This document shows positions 1-9,639 of a stretch of DNA of 64,000 nucleotides, in pieces. The stretch lies in NCBI GenBank assembly GCA_005281725.1, contig SSBO01000003.1, forward strand, positions 8,912,479 through 8,976,478, read 5' to 3'. Origin of the DNA: Wuchereria bancrofti. Taxonomy: Eukaryota; Nematoda; Chromadorea; Rhabditida; Onchocercidae. The number at the start of each line of letters is the position of its first letter. Position 1 is the stretch's first letter. A model generated the notes under the pieces. That model ran no database searches, had not been told where the DNA came from, and worked only from the letters and a program-made list of their open reading frames with translations. The position numbers were made by a program, and so were the translations under genes.

Positions 1-889
1 TGCCGAAAGAGAAATCAATCTAACAAAGAGCTATTGGTCTGATTTACAATCAAATCTAATTACTAGTTGATAAGCCACAAAGGACATCAGTTAAGCAAAA
101 GTTGTTAACCTTAAGAGATTGTATTATTACACAGAGACCAAAATTGCCTTTTCTAATTCATCTCTCTAATCACTAATTTTGATAATTGGGACTATTTTGT
201 ATTCGATATCATTATTTTTGCTCCAATTACAGAACTGATAAGTTTATGAAAAAGCAAACACAGAATGCAAGCATGTTTATTTAAAATAAGAAAAACAAAT
301 TATTCTAGGTATTCTATAGTGATATCGTATAACGATAACTTTTCAACGCTTATAAATTTGTTATTATTTGCCAGGAAAATTTCTAGAAAAATGATAAGTT
401 TGTTATCCGACTATTATTAAATTTTAATAACATTAAGAGTGTTACCAATCTAAATTATGCCTCAATTTACTAAATTATATCAGAAATGTAATAATTTATT
501 TGATCTAAAAAAAAAGTGTACCCGGAACAATTTGTTTGCTCATAGATTATTTGATCAGTCCTTTTTCCATTTACAAATTCAGTAAATAAATTTCTTCCCT
601 TGAAATGGTTCTTTGTTTCTGAAAAAAAATAGAAATATAATAGAGAAATATATCGATGATTGTAAAAATGTTGTAAATGAACTCAGTCTTTCAAAACTAA
701 CTGAATTATATCAATTATAACTGAACTGAATTATAACTTATTGGAAATATTAAAGAATTCATTCAAATTAGGAAGTAAAAAATTTTAGGATTCTTTTTCG
801 AAATTACTTAAAATTCCGAGTTTGATTTTTCTTTTACTTTTAAATTAATCTTTTGTTTACAAAATATTGAAAAATTTACATTTTTTCAG
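1..889. other. AT-rich upstream/intron sequence
   Basis: No exon was found here. It is probably intron of the gene ending at 1343. It contains a 75-bp copy (626-700) of sequence also present at 8411-8485. Confidence 0.5.
626..700 (+). repeat. 75-bp dispersed repeat, copy 1
   Basis: The stretch matches 8411-8485 at about 74 of 75 bases; the mismatch is a/t at 636 versus 8421. The second copy lies in the degenerate retroelement block, where it is part of a 117-codon open frame. The match stops abruptly at both ends, so this looks like a fragment of a dispersed element rather than gene sequence. Confidence 0.85.
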
Positions 890-1343
890 TATTTATGAAT
901 TGGATCCAATTGATGCAATTCGACAGTTAGAAGCATTTGCAGATGATAAACAAGCTTGTAAGAATATACGACTTGGTGACATCTATGCTGTGATGATTGC
1001 ATACAATGTTCACAAGGCAAACTACAAAAAAGTTCATATTTAGAATTTCAAAAAAAAAAAATTAGACAAACATTCGTTTTTTTTTAATTAATTAAAAAAA
1101 GGAGGATGGAATTTTGTAAATTTCTAGGCTTATTCACTGGTACAGCAATTGAAAGATCGTGAACCAAGCATTGAGCTAAATCGTTATGTCAACAAGGAAA
1201 TACAAGATATCATTTGTGAAAAATTGGAATTATCATCTTTCATCACTGATGACAAAAATTTATCAGAATGTGGTAATGATCAACAATTTGCTAATGATGA
1301 AGAAGTGGATTATAGCTATGCAATGAAACGAAATTTTCAATAA
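890..1343 (+). CDS. 3' end of a gene resembling IFT140 (intraflagellar transport), last two exons
   Basis: Two exons are visible: 890-1016 and 1128-1343 (TAA at 1341-1343). The first enters from a TTTTTTCAG acceptor with one base of a split codon and reads through IRLGDIYAVMIAYNVHK. The second continues in phase 0 with AYSLVQQLKDREPS and ends in an acidic tail (DDEEVDY near the stop). The intron between them uses a GC donor (AAG|GCAAAC) and a TTTCTAG acceptor. The order 'RLGDIY...AY..V..L....P....YV' followed by an acidic tail resembles my memory of the C-terminus of IFT140 (C. elegans CHE-11), a retrograde intraflagellar transport subunit of cilia. Upstream exons are outside the window or hidden in the first 889 bases, so only about 110 residues can be judged. 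Another TPR or helical-repeat protein is possible. The gene structure is well supported, the identity only moderately. Confidence 0.55.
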
Positions 1344-1403
1344 AATAGCAAACCTATTCGACGATAATTTTGAAATAGCAAAAGAAATTGTTTTTTAATA
1401 GAA

Positions 1404-1409
1404 AATAAA
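1404..1409 (+). promoter_or_regulatory. Polyadenylation signal AATAAA
   Basis: Canonical AATAAA 61 bases after the stop codon of the gene ending at 1343. Confidence 0.6.
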
Positions 1410-2311
1410 TATTTTCAATTCTAACAAAAACATTCATATATAATTTCTCGTATTTCTATCACGCCAATCCCATACTTTTAATTTTATATTTTTAGTATTA
1501 AAATCAAATGAATAAATTTGTAGCAATTTTTTTGCCAAATTAACTTTTCGTTCACATTTTGATTTATGCGTCAGATTTAGCAAATTATAAATGCATTAAA
1601 ATAACTGTTAAAGTAAAAATAACTGCAAAAATAACAAAATAACTGTAAAAGCTTTATGGCTAAAGCATTTCTGAAATCAAACATTTAAAATTAGAATTAG
1701 AAATAAAATTTTAAGTTAGATATTAATATTCGGCTATTAATCTCAATGAAAATTAAATGCTAGCCAGTATTTTATTTTGACAAATGAGTAAAAGAATTTA
1801 ACTTTCACTCGGATTGTATACAAAAATCTGAATGAAAGAAACATTAAAAGTGGAACACTTCATCAAAATGAATTAAATTGTATTTTCATTTTTTGTTCTT
1901 TTTTTTTCAAATTTAAAAAAAATTTTTTTTTTTCAGAAAAGGATGATGTTTAAGAATAGCTGAAAAAATATGCATGAGATAGATTTGAAAGTTTGAATGG
2001 AAAAAAATTACTACAAATCATATCACAGTATATACTTGAATACTGTAAAAAAATGAAAAAAGAACACAATTCTTTAAATTTGTAGAATTCATACATTTTG
2101 TTTGAAAATTGAATTTAATATTGGAATGTAATTGACTGAATGAATGTGAATATGTCATGCAATTCGATTATGATAAGATAAAGAAGTTAACTTAAACTTG
2201 ATAAGCTTAATCACTGCTAGTTCGTATAATTTATATGAAACTTTTTATAAATAGCATATGATAGTTCTCACAAATACATTCATAAATCTAAAATAAGAAA
2301 TACATTTCAAT

Positions 2312-2420
2312 AGGAAATATAAATTATCTAATCCATACATTTAAAATAGAAAATATATTTAAACAGGAAATATAAATTATCTAATCCATACATTTAAAAT
2401 AGGAAATATGAATTATTTCA
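2312..2420. repeat. Irregular AT-rich tandem repeat
   Basis: The phrase aggaaatataaattatctaa recurs at 2312 and 2365, and its first part again at 2401. Spacings are 53 and 36 bp, so one unit carries a 17-bp insertion. Confidence 0.7.
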
Positions 2421-3899
2421 GAAATAAACTCTCCTTCTGTTATGAAAGTTGGGGTTCAGTTTGAATATAACTTTCGTATGCTCAAAGGCCTTCCTTGTTT
2501 GTTATTGTAGTTGGCATAGACGAATGCGTCGAATCTGTTGTAACGATTTTATTCGCTAGCAACCACAATATATAGGTATAATCTATAGCAACAATATCAA
2601 TAATTTCGTAGAGTATCTACAAATTTGGGGAAGAAAATGGATAAATGGATAAATTGATGGGGAAATGAATGGGGGAATTGTGAGTGAGGGAGGGCAACCG
2701 AACTGTAGCTTGCTGGTAAAGAAAAAAACTGATCAAGACAAAGGACTGGAATCCTTATATAGTGGGCATTGACTTGATTATTGATTAAACAAGAGCATGA
2801 TTATTGATTAAGGAGCTATCAAAGAGATGGGTTTTTGTAGTTTCCCAAAGGATGACTATCAGCTTAGAAGACCTTTTCGACATTGCAAGCAAATTTAATT
2901 TGGAACAAAGGAGTAATTTTTAACATATTAAACAACATACATACCCTTTGTTATCAGATGAAAATGTCTAGAAAAGCAGGTAAGCTCAACTACAGTGGGA
3001 AGATGAGTGTTGAAATAATGGTTGCTTACATGATGTATAATTTGAAACAGTTTTACATTATAATGTTCAGTTAAGACAAATTTTAGTATTATGGATTAAT
3101 ACAATTTTATTTGATATATTTTGTAAGTTATTTGGAGGTTCGCGAGATTATTTCGAGTTTCGCGACACCTTCAATAGTTTTACATAAGTTTATCATATCA
3201 TTTGCATCTCTACTAGTCACTACAGTTCAATTTTGCTAATATCTGTTAAACATTTATCAATTAAAAACAATCATAAACACAATAATTTCGTAGAAAAAAA
3301 TTTGCTACAATTAAAAGCAAATTGAAGAAAAAGCAAATAAATGGAATCTAATTTGAATTTTTTTTATTTTGCCTTTTTTTTCTATTTTAAAGTAAATATT
3401 TAGTGAAAACACGTAAAGCTTTGTTCAAATGAGAAAAATTTTTATTCATATCATTTAAAAACTTTATTCACAAAAACAATTCGTGCAATATAAATATGCG
3501 TAAATATTTTTAATTAGCCCTAAATATGTGAATTGAAGCAGCCATTTAGCATTCATATTTTTTTTCTTTGTTGAACAAATAGTACAGCAATGATTAGTTT
3601 AAGAACCCAATTGAAAATATTTATCGTCGCAGGCATAAAATATCTGTAAATTATCCATGGCTTACAAAATAAGTTTTATTGGATTTTTTAATATAAATTT
3701 TCACTTCATTTACTTCATATTATTCATGTCTTGGCAAATAAACTTATCTTCAGTGCAATATTATTGAAAATTATTTTTGAATTAAGAAATCATAAAATTT
3801 AAACTACTGTTCTTTTTATTGTCTCTTTTGGGTTTATTTTATTCTAAATTCAAATGTTTGTTTTATAATTTTGTGAAAATGTGACTCAAAATTCTAAAA

Positions 3900-4060
3900 T
3901 AAACCAAAAACTACATATGTTTTAATTCTTACTGTATATATTCCTTACTGTATATTTTAATTCTTACTGTATATATAAGCCAAAAACTACATCTTTTAAT
4001 TCTTATTGTATATTAAAATACGATATATATTAAAATATGTATATTAAAATATGCATAACA
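3900..4060. repeat. Diverged AT-rich direct repeats
   Basis: The phrases 'ccaaaaactacat' and 'ttttaattctta(c/t)tgtatat' recur two to three times between 3903 and 4015, followed by 'atattaaaatatg' repeats. Confidence 0.6.
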
Positions 4061-4240
4061 TTCTTAATGTTTCGTACTATAATCATTTTAATAACAAATA
4101 TCTCGCTAATTTCAAATAATTTGACGCTAATTTCCCATAATATTTGATAATACCGTAAGACTTAAGAAGTTTTAACAATTTTTCTCGGAAGAATTTGTTA
4201 ACATTTGACATTATTGAGCAATTTCAGCTTAATATTATAA

Positions 4241-4248
4241 TTTTGCAG
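4241..4248 (+). promoter_or_regulatory. Possible spliced-leader or 5'UTR acceptor of the 7TM gene
   Basis: TTTTGCAG lies 76 bases upstream of the ATG at 4325. It is the nearest good acceptor, so a trans-spliced leader or a 5'UTR intron could end here. Confidence 0.3.
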
Positions 4249-4324
4249 GAAAAAACAATTGTGCTAATTCTGTCATTTATTTTCAAAACTACTTGCTCTT
4301 CATTTTATATTTATATACATATTA

Positions 4325-6467
4325 ATGGATTTTGCTACTAATCAGACGATAACTGAAAATGTGAATATTACGGCAAACAAAAAAAAGTTACTACCATTTG
4401 CCGATTATTTTTTACGTACGTATGCGTATTTGATTGTCGGTACGGTGCTCATAATGATCAACATTCCCGTCTCTCTGCTTGTGATAACTCGTAAAGCACT
4501 CAGGTCAATCGATTTATCTTATCAAAATATTGTGAAAATACAACAGTGAGCATAGTTTGATTAGCAGTATCATTAGAAAATCTGTTACAAATAAAACAAA
4601 AAACATTTCAAACTATCACTTCGATCACTCAAAATAATGCGCAAATATCATATGGAAAAGTTGAAGTATTCAGGAATTCTTACTTAGTTCTTGGAATTGT
4701 ATTCCTCAACAATGGATTTCTCGGGATCAGTTCGGTATTACTGGGAGTAAAGCGACTAATCGATACCGCTGATGGAGAACGGATTATCGATCACCACGAA
4801 TGTGTGTTGAATGTTCGTTTCTTTATTTGAAAAACAACGGAAATCGTTGACTTTCGCTGCTATTCTACGAAATTAAGTTAAAATATTGCAAAATAATAAA
4901 ATTTGACGAATAAAATTTATAAGTCCACTGGACATAACGGAAACGGATTAAGCATTGCGATGAAGTAATAAATGTATTGTAACAACCGTTGACAAACGGA
5001 TCTAACAATTAAAATTTCAGGTGCCAATCTTTCTTTTCACGACGGAATTTCTGAGTGGATGGAGTCTGTTGATGAATAGCGTAGAAAGACTTTTCGTCGT
5101 AGCACTCCCAATATATTATTACACTCACAACACGCGAATAACTTATTCAATTATTGTCGCACACTACGGAATTACTGCCACCGCGGTAATTACTGCTGTC
5201 ACCGCAAGTTTGATTGAACCAGCTCGGCGCATATCTAATTATTGTATGTAAGTGACATTTTGATTTTTACTGTATCTTTTGTCACCATACTCATCTAATG
5301 AGACACTTTTCAGCATAGAACAAATACCAATGTTGAAATCGAATTCTAATATTATTAAATGATTCCTTTACTTCGAAATCCATAACAAGACAACCATTCC
5401 AGGCTTCAATACGCGTATTCAACACACTTTTACGAAGCGCTACTATTACTGTCCTCTTTCGCTTCAATGATGAGTGTTGCTCTTATGATTATTGTGGTTG
5501 TCATCCTGAGAAGGTATGGCTTTTAAAATATTTCTAATCGTAGAAATGAAATTGTCCTATCATTGAGTGATACGGTCTATTGCTCCATTCTTTTGCTTCA
5601 TAAACAATGTCAAAATTCAATTATTCATTAAGCGGAATTACCACGTCTAAAGTAATACTTATTACTCAATACTAACTAAAACGACAAAATTGTAAAAGTA
5701 AATCAAAGAAGCACACGATAGCAGAATTATTGCATATATCTTTCGGAGAATGCGTAACATATCAAACTGCTTCCTCTTTACGCTGTTCACGTCAGGTAGC
5801 AAACGTCAACAAGTCAAATTCAAAATATGAATAAATCGTTATTATTCCTAGGAATTTCGGTGCGCAGTACCTTTCAAGCAATTCGAATAATCGCAATTTG
5901 TCACGTTTTCTCAAAAATCAAAAGCGATACACTCAGACGGCACTGATCTCTTGCTGTTTCACATTTTGTACGTTATTGCATGGATTTTTATGAGCAGTTC
6001 TGATGAAGGCTAAGTACTTCAAAACATTGCTATTCCTTCTGATTTTAGAAGATAACTTTGATCTGTGATTTCTTCAGCCTCCGGGTAACCGAAAAATTAC
6101 GGGAAATTGTACTTGAACCTTTTAGGAATGTAGTGAATTTTATAAGTATTTCCCCTTTTTTTTTTTACTTATTGCTTTTATTACTTATTTCGTTACTTTT
6201 ATCTTTATAGTTTTCGTGGTGGTATCAGCAATAATAGAACGTATTTGCGAGGCAGATCCTTCTGCAACGTCGCATATCATTTTGATGGTTTGCGTTTACA
6301 CACGTCTACTGAATTCCTTCAATTTGGTGACATTATTTTTGTGTCGTCAAAAAGATTTTCAGCTTGTTGTAATTCAATATTTTAAATGCATATTCTATGG
6401 ACAGAAACATGTCCAATCAGTCACAACTGTTGGTTTTGTAACACGAATAAATCAGACCGTTTCCTGA
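4325..6467 (+). CDS. Nematode serpentine (7TM) receptor, intact
   Basis: Six exons join in frame: 4325-4503, 4674-4812, 5021-5247, 5403-5513, 5852-5967 and 6211-6467. They sum to 1029 nt, or 342 aa plus stop. All introns are GT-AG with consistent phases; the donor at 4504 (GTCAAT) is the weakest. Seven hydrophobic segments are visible. TM1 is near residues 35-58. TM2 is in exon 2. TM3 in exon 3 ends in ER-LFVVALP, the equivalent of the DRY region. TM4 is near ITATAVITAVTASL, TM5 in exon 4, TM6 across exons 5-6 (ISCCFTF then VVVSAIIE), and TM7 in exon 6. The N-terminus has two N-glycosylation sequons (NQT and NIT). This organisation fits the nematode chemoreceptor-like GPCR families, perhaps srsx- or srx-like, at the plasma membrane of sensory or other neurons. 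Ligand and G protein cannot be read from the sequence. Confidence 0.8.
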
Positions 6468-6606
6468 TTCTATAAGATTAGTTAACTGATTATCAGTCCT
6501 ATTTGATCACTTTTTTTTTTAACAAAGACTATTCTGAAAGATCTTTTGATTGCATAGATATCATTCCAGAAAATTCCTAACATAAGTCTGAAGATTAGAA
6601 AATTGC

Positions 6607-6612
6607 AATAAA
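6607..6612 (+). promoter_or_regulatory. Polyadenylation signal AATAAA
   Basis: Canonical AATAAA 140 bases after the 7TM receptor stop codon. Confidence 0.5.
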
Positions 6613-6819
6613 ACTTGACTATCAATAAAGAAATGTTGTAAAACATTATTTATGAATGATTAGTCTTGCCGCATAACATTTTCATATTTTCGGAATCGTT
6701 GGCTGTTCAGTTAGTAACTTCAATCAAATAATAATAGTCATTCATATAAAAGCTTTCGTTAATTTCTTCAATTTCAAAACTTGTTTACTTCTCCATAAAT
6801 ACTTTAGTTCATCCTTACT

Positions 6820-7010
6820 GCGGTAATTCAAACTCTTCCGCGCAAGCGCTATTGTCATGGGCATGTCTTTATTTTTTCTTTGCGAGTTATGCTGGCAGAG
6901 ACATAAGATCTCCCATGCCAGAGCTGTCTCAATCGAACAGTCAAAGAAAATGTGTTCACAGTCAGAATTGGCTTATTAACGATTCTAATTCTAAATTCTA
7001 ATTCGATTCT
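6820..7010 (+). other. Unexplained open stretch of higher complexity
   Basis: From about 6830 one + frame stays open for roughly 57 codons (includes SSAQALLSWACLYFFFASYA and RDIRSPMPELSQSNSQRKC). It lacks an obvious start or splice context, and its base composition is richer in GC than the surrounding DNA. It sits just upstream of the retroelement remnant and is probably part of the same degenerate block. I do not recognise the peptide. Confidence 0.3.
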
Positions 7011-7399
7011 AATTAGAAAATTCTTTCAGCCTATAAAGCCATCTTTATAAGAAAGAGACATTCTAGAGAGATATGAAAAGATATAAATTTATAAAGCCCT
7101 GCAGTGACATGTAAAGCACGAAACGCAGCTGGAAGAGCAAACCCAATTCTATAGAATCGATCCTTCGAAATTAATTTAGGAGGTGACAACCTTGTGTAGC
7201 AAAATCCTAAATAACCAAATAGCCTTATTCAAGGACACCACTGATTGCTGCACATAAAAGTTATCTAACGAAAGCTTATCGCCACCTTTCATCCGGTTGA
7301 TATCCAATGGACATTTTTTGAGGAGTTTGGTAAAAGATAAAGAAAGGAAGGCATAAATTTGCCTTCAAAAGTGTATTCAGATCAAAATTTGCATATTGG

Positions 7400-7768
7400 G
7401 AGATCAGAACTACGTTGGACTTTAGACGTTCTGCACGTCGTTCTGCTCTAATTGCCTGCGAGCTGTCACGACTTAACATTGACATTGTTCAACTTAATGA
7501 ACTAATTTATACGCTCTGTTGGTTGGGCAATCTGAAAACCGAAAAGCACCACTCAGTAGTTGATTTCATGATTAAATCACCGTTTCCAAATTTAAAACAT
7601 TTTGACAGGAGTCAGATTTCGATTCCGATTGCATTATCTCCTTATGCTACCCACTGCATAACAAACAACACATTCTGCTTTTCAGAATATATGCACCAAC
7701 CTGCTACGTCGTTTCACCCAAATGTCCTTACAGATGACAAAAACATAATTACTGATGACTCAGAATAG
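7400..7768 (+). pseudogene. RTE/BovB-like retrotransposon endonuclease fragment
   Basis: The frame reads DFRRSARRSALIACELSRLN then IDIVQLNE, matching the start of the AP-like endonuclease (EEP) domain of RTE/BovB-type LINEs ('R...RR.AL.A.EL.R..IDI..L.E'). It continues with WLGNLKTEKHHSVVDFMIKS and later ISIPIALSPYATHCI, which align with the 'W.G....E....GV.F.I.' and 'RL....L....YATIISAYAPT' regions. The frame appears to shift near 7670. The first strand (NVRTL) is out of frame upstream and the catalytic histidine and aspartate blocks are not recognisable, so this is a decayed fragment. An active element would nick target DNA to prime reverse transcription. The surrounding 7.4-9.5 kb is visibly less AT-rich than the rest of the window. 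Confidence 0.6.
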
Positions 7769-8410
7769 GAAAGGACTGAAAGCCTGGAAAGGAGTACTAA
7801 ACAGGGATGCTGGTTTTACGGTTCAGCAGAAGGACAGCCTGAAAACAACCTGAGTACATCCTCATTGCCACCTCATGTCCGAACAATACCCGGCGCAGAA
7901 TGTCATACAAATAAAAGAACAGTCCGTTCATCGGGTACCTCGCTGGGGCATCTTGCCCATGTAAGGAAAACAGTGTTGCATACAGTAAACTCCAATAGAA
8001 ACTTCGAGACATCTAGAACAAGTGATGATCAATCCAGTGGGATAGATTCAGTTACACGAACACTCCAATTACCACAAGAAATTCTACGAAGCTCTGACAG
8101 CACTATGGGCGCACTACGCTCAAAGTTCCCTACCCGGCGCAAATGGTCAAATGTCTCTCACAGACAACCTTCGTTCTAAATCGATCGATGTTGAACACTT
8201 TTAGTGCCAACAGTGGAATGAAAGGTTCAGCAGTTCGTCACATTAGCTCCTCCTACTACGGAGAAACTGTCAGATGAAACAGAGAGATGCAGTCATCAGC
8301 CCTTTATAAGAGAGAAAGAACAAAAGTCAAAGTGTTCGATCTATGCAAGTCACAAATCAGTCACATATTTGAACCCTTCCCAATAATTAGTGTGGGAAAT
8401 GACCGCCGGG

Positions 8411-8485
8411 AAAATAGAATTATAATAGAGAAATATATCGATGATTGTAAAAATGTTGTAAATGAACTCAGTCTTTCAAAACTAA
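8411..8485 (+). repeat. 75-bp dispersed repeat, copy 2
   Basis: Nearly identical to 626-700 (one mismatch seen). In this copy it reads through as EKYIDDCKNVVNELSLSK within an open frame of 117 codons, whereas copy 1 is embedded in noncoding DNA. Confidence 0.85.
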
Positions 8486-8743
8486 ACTCCCATTATTCTC
8501 GAGTTCACTCGATGAGCGGTGCTCTTTCACTCACATCAACCCAACAATCAACTCTCTATTCAACATTATACGACAACTGTCAACGAATAAACCCTCCATT
8601 AATTAATGAAACATTTATCACAACTATTCATCTTTGCTAATCAGTAGGACAACACTTTGACCTCAACAAAACTAAATAAACTTTTACAACAAAGCAGCGT
8701 TCCCACCCTCTATCTGCACTGTTCTTCAGCACATGATCATTCA

Positions 8744-8831
8744 GAAGTTCACGACAGACCTCCAGGAAGGCCAGAAGTCCACGACAGACCTCGATGAAGG
8801 CCAGAAGTCCACGACAGATCTCGACGAAGGA
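8744..8831. repeat. 30-bp minisatellite, three copies
   Basis: The unit is approximately 'gaagtccacgacagacctcg' plus 'atgaaggcca'. It occurs three times in a row with few differences, the last copy being shortened. On the minus strand it reads as repeated 'EVCRGLLAF' units. Confidence 0.85.
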
Positions 8832-9106
8832 ACTAAGAGTAATCGATAGACTCATGCAAAACCTAAACCTTAAATCACTTTGGTCTGAGAATTGCATTTT
8901 TCAACTGAAAGTTAATTTGAAGACAACATTAGCTCTAACAGTTCGTACCACAGAGAGAATGTCACCTTCACATGAGCACAGGCAAATCAAGACGGAATCT
9001 AACGGTTCGATTATTTGGGAAACATCAATTCTGACAGGGACAGACAAAAGAGTGACAGAGAGATAGACGATAGATTGACAAAGAGATGGATAACAGATAA
9101 GTAAAG

Positions 9107-9260
9107 ATGTACGGAGTATTCGAAAGATTCATTAAAAGAGTATGGGAACAAAGTTACACGAAGAAAAATACGAAAAATTGGTGGGTAGAGAGCATTGTAC
9201 TGCCTACCCTTTTATATGGATCTCAAAGAAATTCCTTGAATGGTTTCGTTAGTGTCGTCT
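9107..9260 (+). pseudogene. RTE-like reverse transcriptase C-terminal fragment
   Basis: The frame contains ESIVLPTLLYGSQ, which matches the conserved 'Y.a.vlptLLYGsE.W' block after the RT fingers/palm of RTE and related LINEs. The following tryptophan block is lost and the frame has no RT catalytic YXDD motif. It is about 1.5 kb downstream of the endonuclease remnant on the same strand, the expected order for one element with large internal deletions. Confidence 0.45.
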
Positions 9261-9292
9261 TCGTACAATCTGTCTCTCTGTCACTCTATTGT

Positions 9293-9322
9293 CGAAAATG
9301 GTGACCAATGTCACCATTTTCG
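9293..9322. repeat. Perfect 13-bp inverted repeat with 4-bp loop
   Basis: Arms cgaaaatggtgac (9293-9305) and gtcaccattttcg (9310-9322) are exact reverse complements around 'caat'. Confidence 0.95.
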
Positions 9323-9639
9323 GGCAGGTAAAGGTCACCAATGTTGAGGACATGTCACTTGGGTCAAAGTCATGCTGGGTGGGAAATTATCGCCTAAGAT
9401 ACTATGCAGTAAACTCGCCAGTAACTATCGCAGTCTCTAAAGAGAGGTACAGAGATTCTATGGGAGAATCTTAGTCGTGGACACACGTCAGTGAGGGAGA
9501 CGGGAGACAACGCTGTTTCCGTGTTTGTAAACGTACGTAGGATTTGTATTTTATTTGGGATACGAATTGTTTTCGATATGGAATTAACTGATAAAACAAA
9601 GTTGTTCTTACAGATTTTCTTTATGTATATCATCGTATA

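Larger units (their letters stand above)
1410..4240. other. Intergenic AT-rich region
   Basis: There is no supportable gene. A short, more complex patch at 2440-3180 has an ATG frame at about 2850 (MTISLEDLFDIASKF) that soon stops, and an unrelated 63-codon frame at 2883-3074. Neither shows splice context or a recognisable family. Short irregular tandem repeats occur at 2312-2420 and 3900-4060. Confidence 0.5.
7769..9106 (+). other. Degenerate retroelement-like block, several broken frames
   Basis: Between the endonuclease and RT remnants lie open frames of 60-117 codons in several phases: 7865-8179, 8287-8640 and 8794-9066 on +, with shadow frames on -. None matches a family I can name. The raised GC content and the position between two RTE-like pieces suggest decayed central LINE sequence, possibly with insertions. 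The 75-bp repeat at 8411-8485 is here. Confidence 0.4.

Noticed and set aside
2883..3074. 63-codon frame in the 1.4-4.2 kb intergenic region
   Set aside because: Begins without ATG context or acceptor, shows no known motif, and the composition is similar to background.
7797..8012. 71-codon minus-strand frame in the retroelement block
   Set aside because: The neighbouring remnants are on the plus strand and this peptide has no family resemblance; probably a shadow frame.
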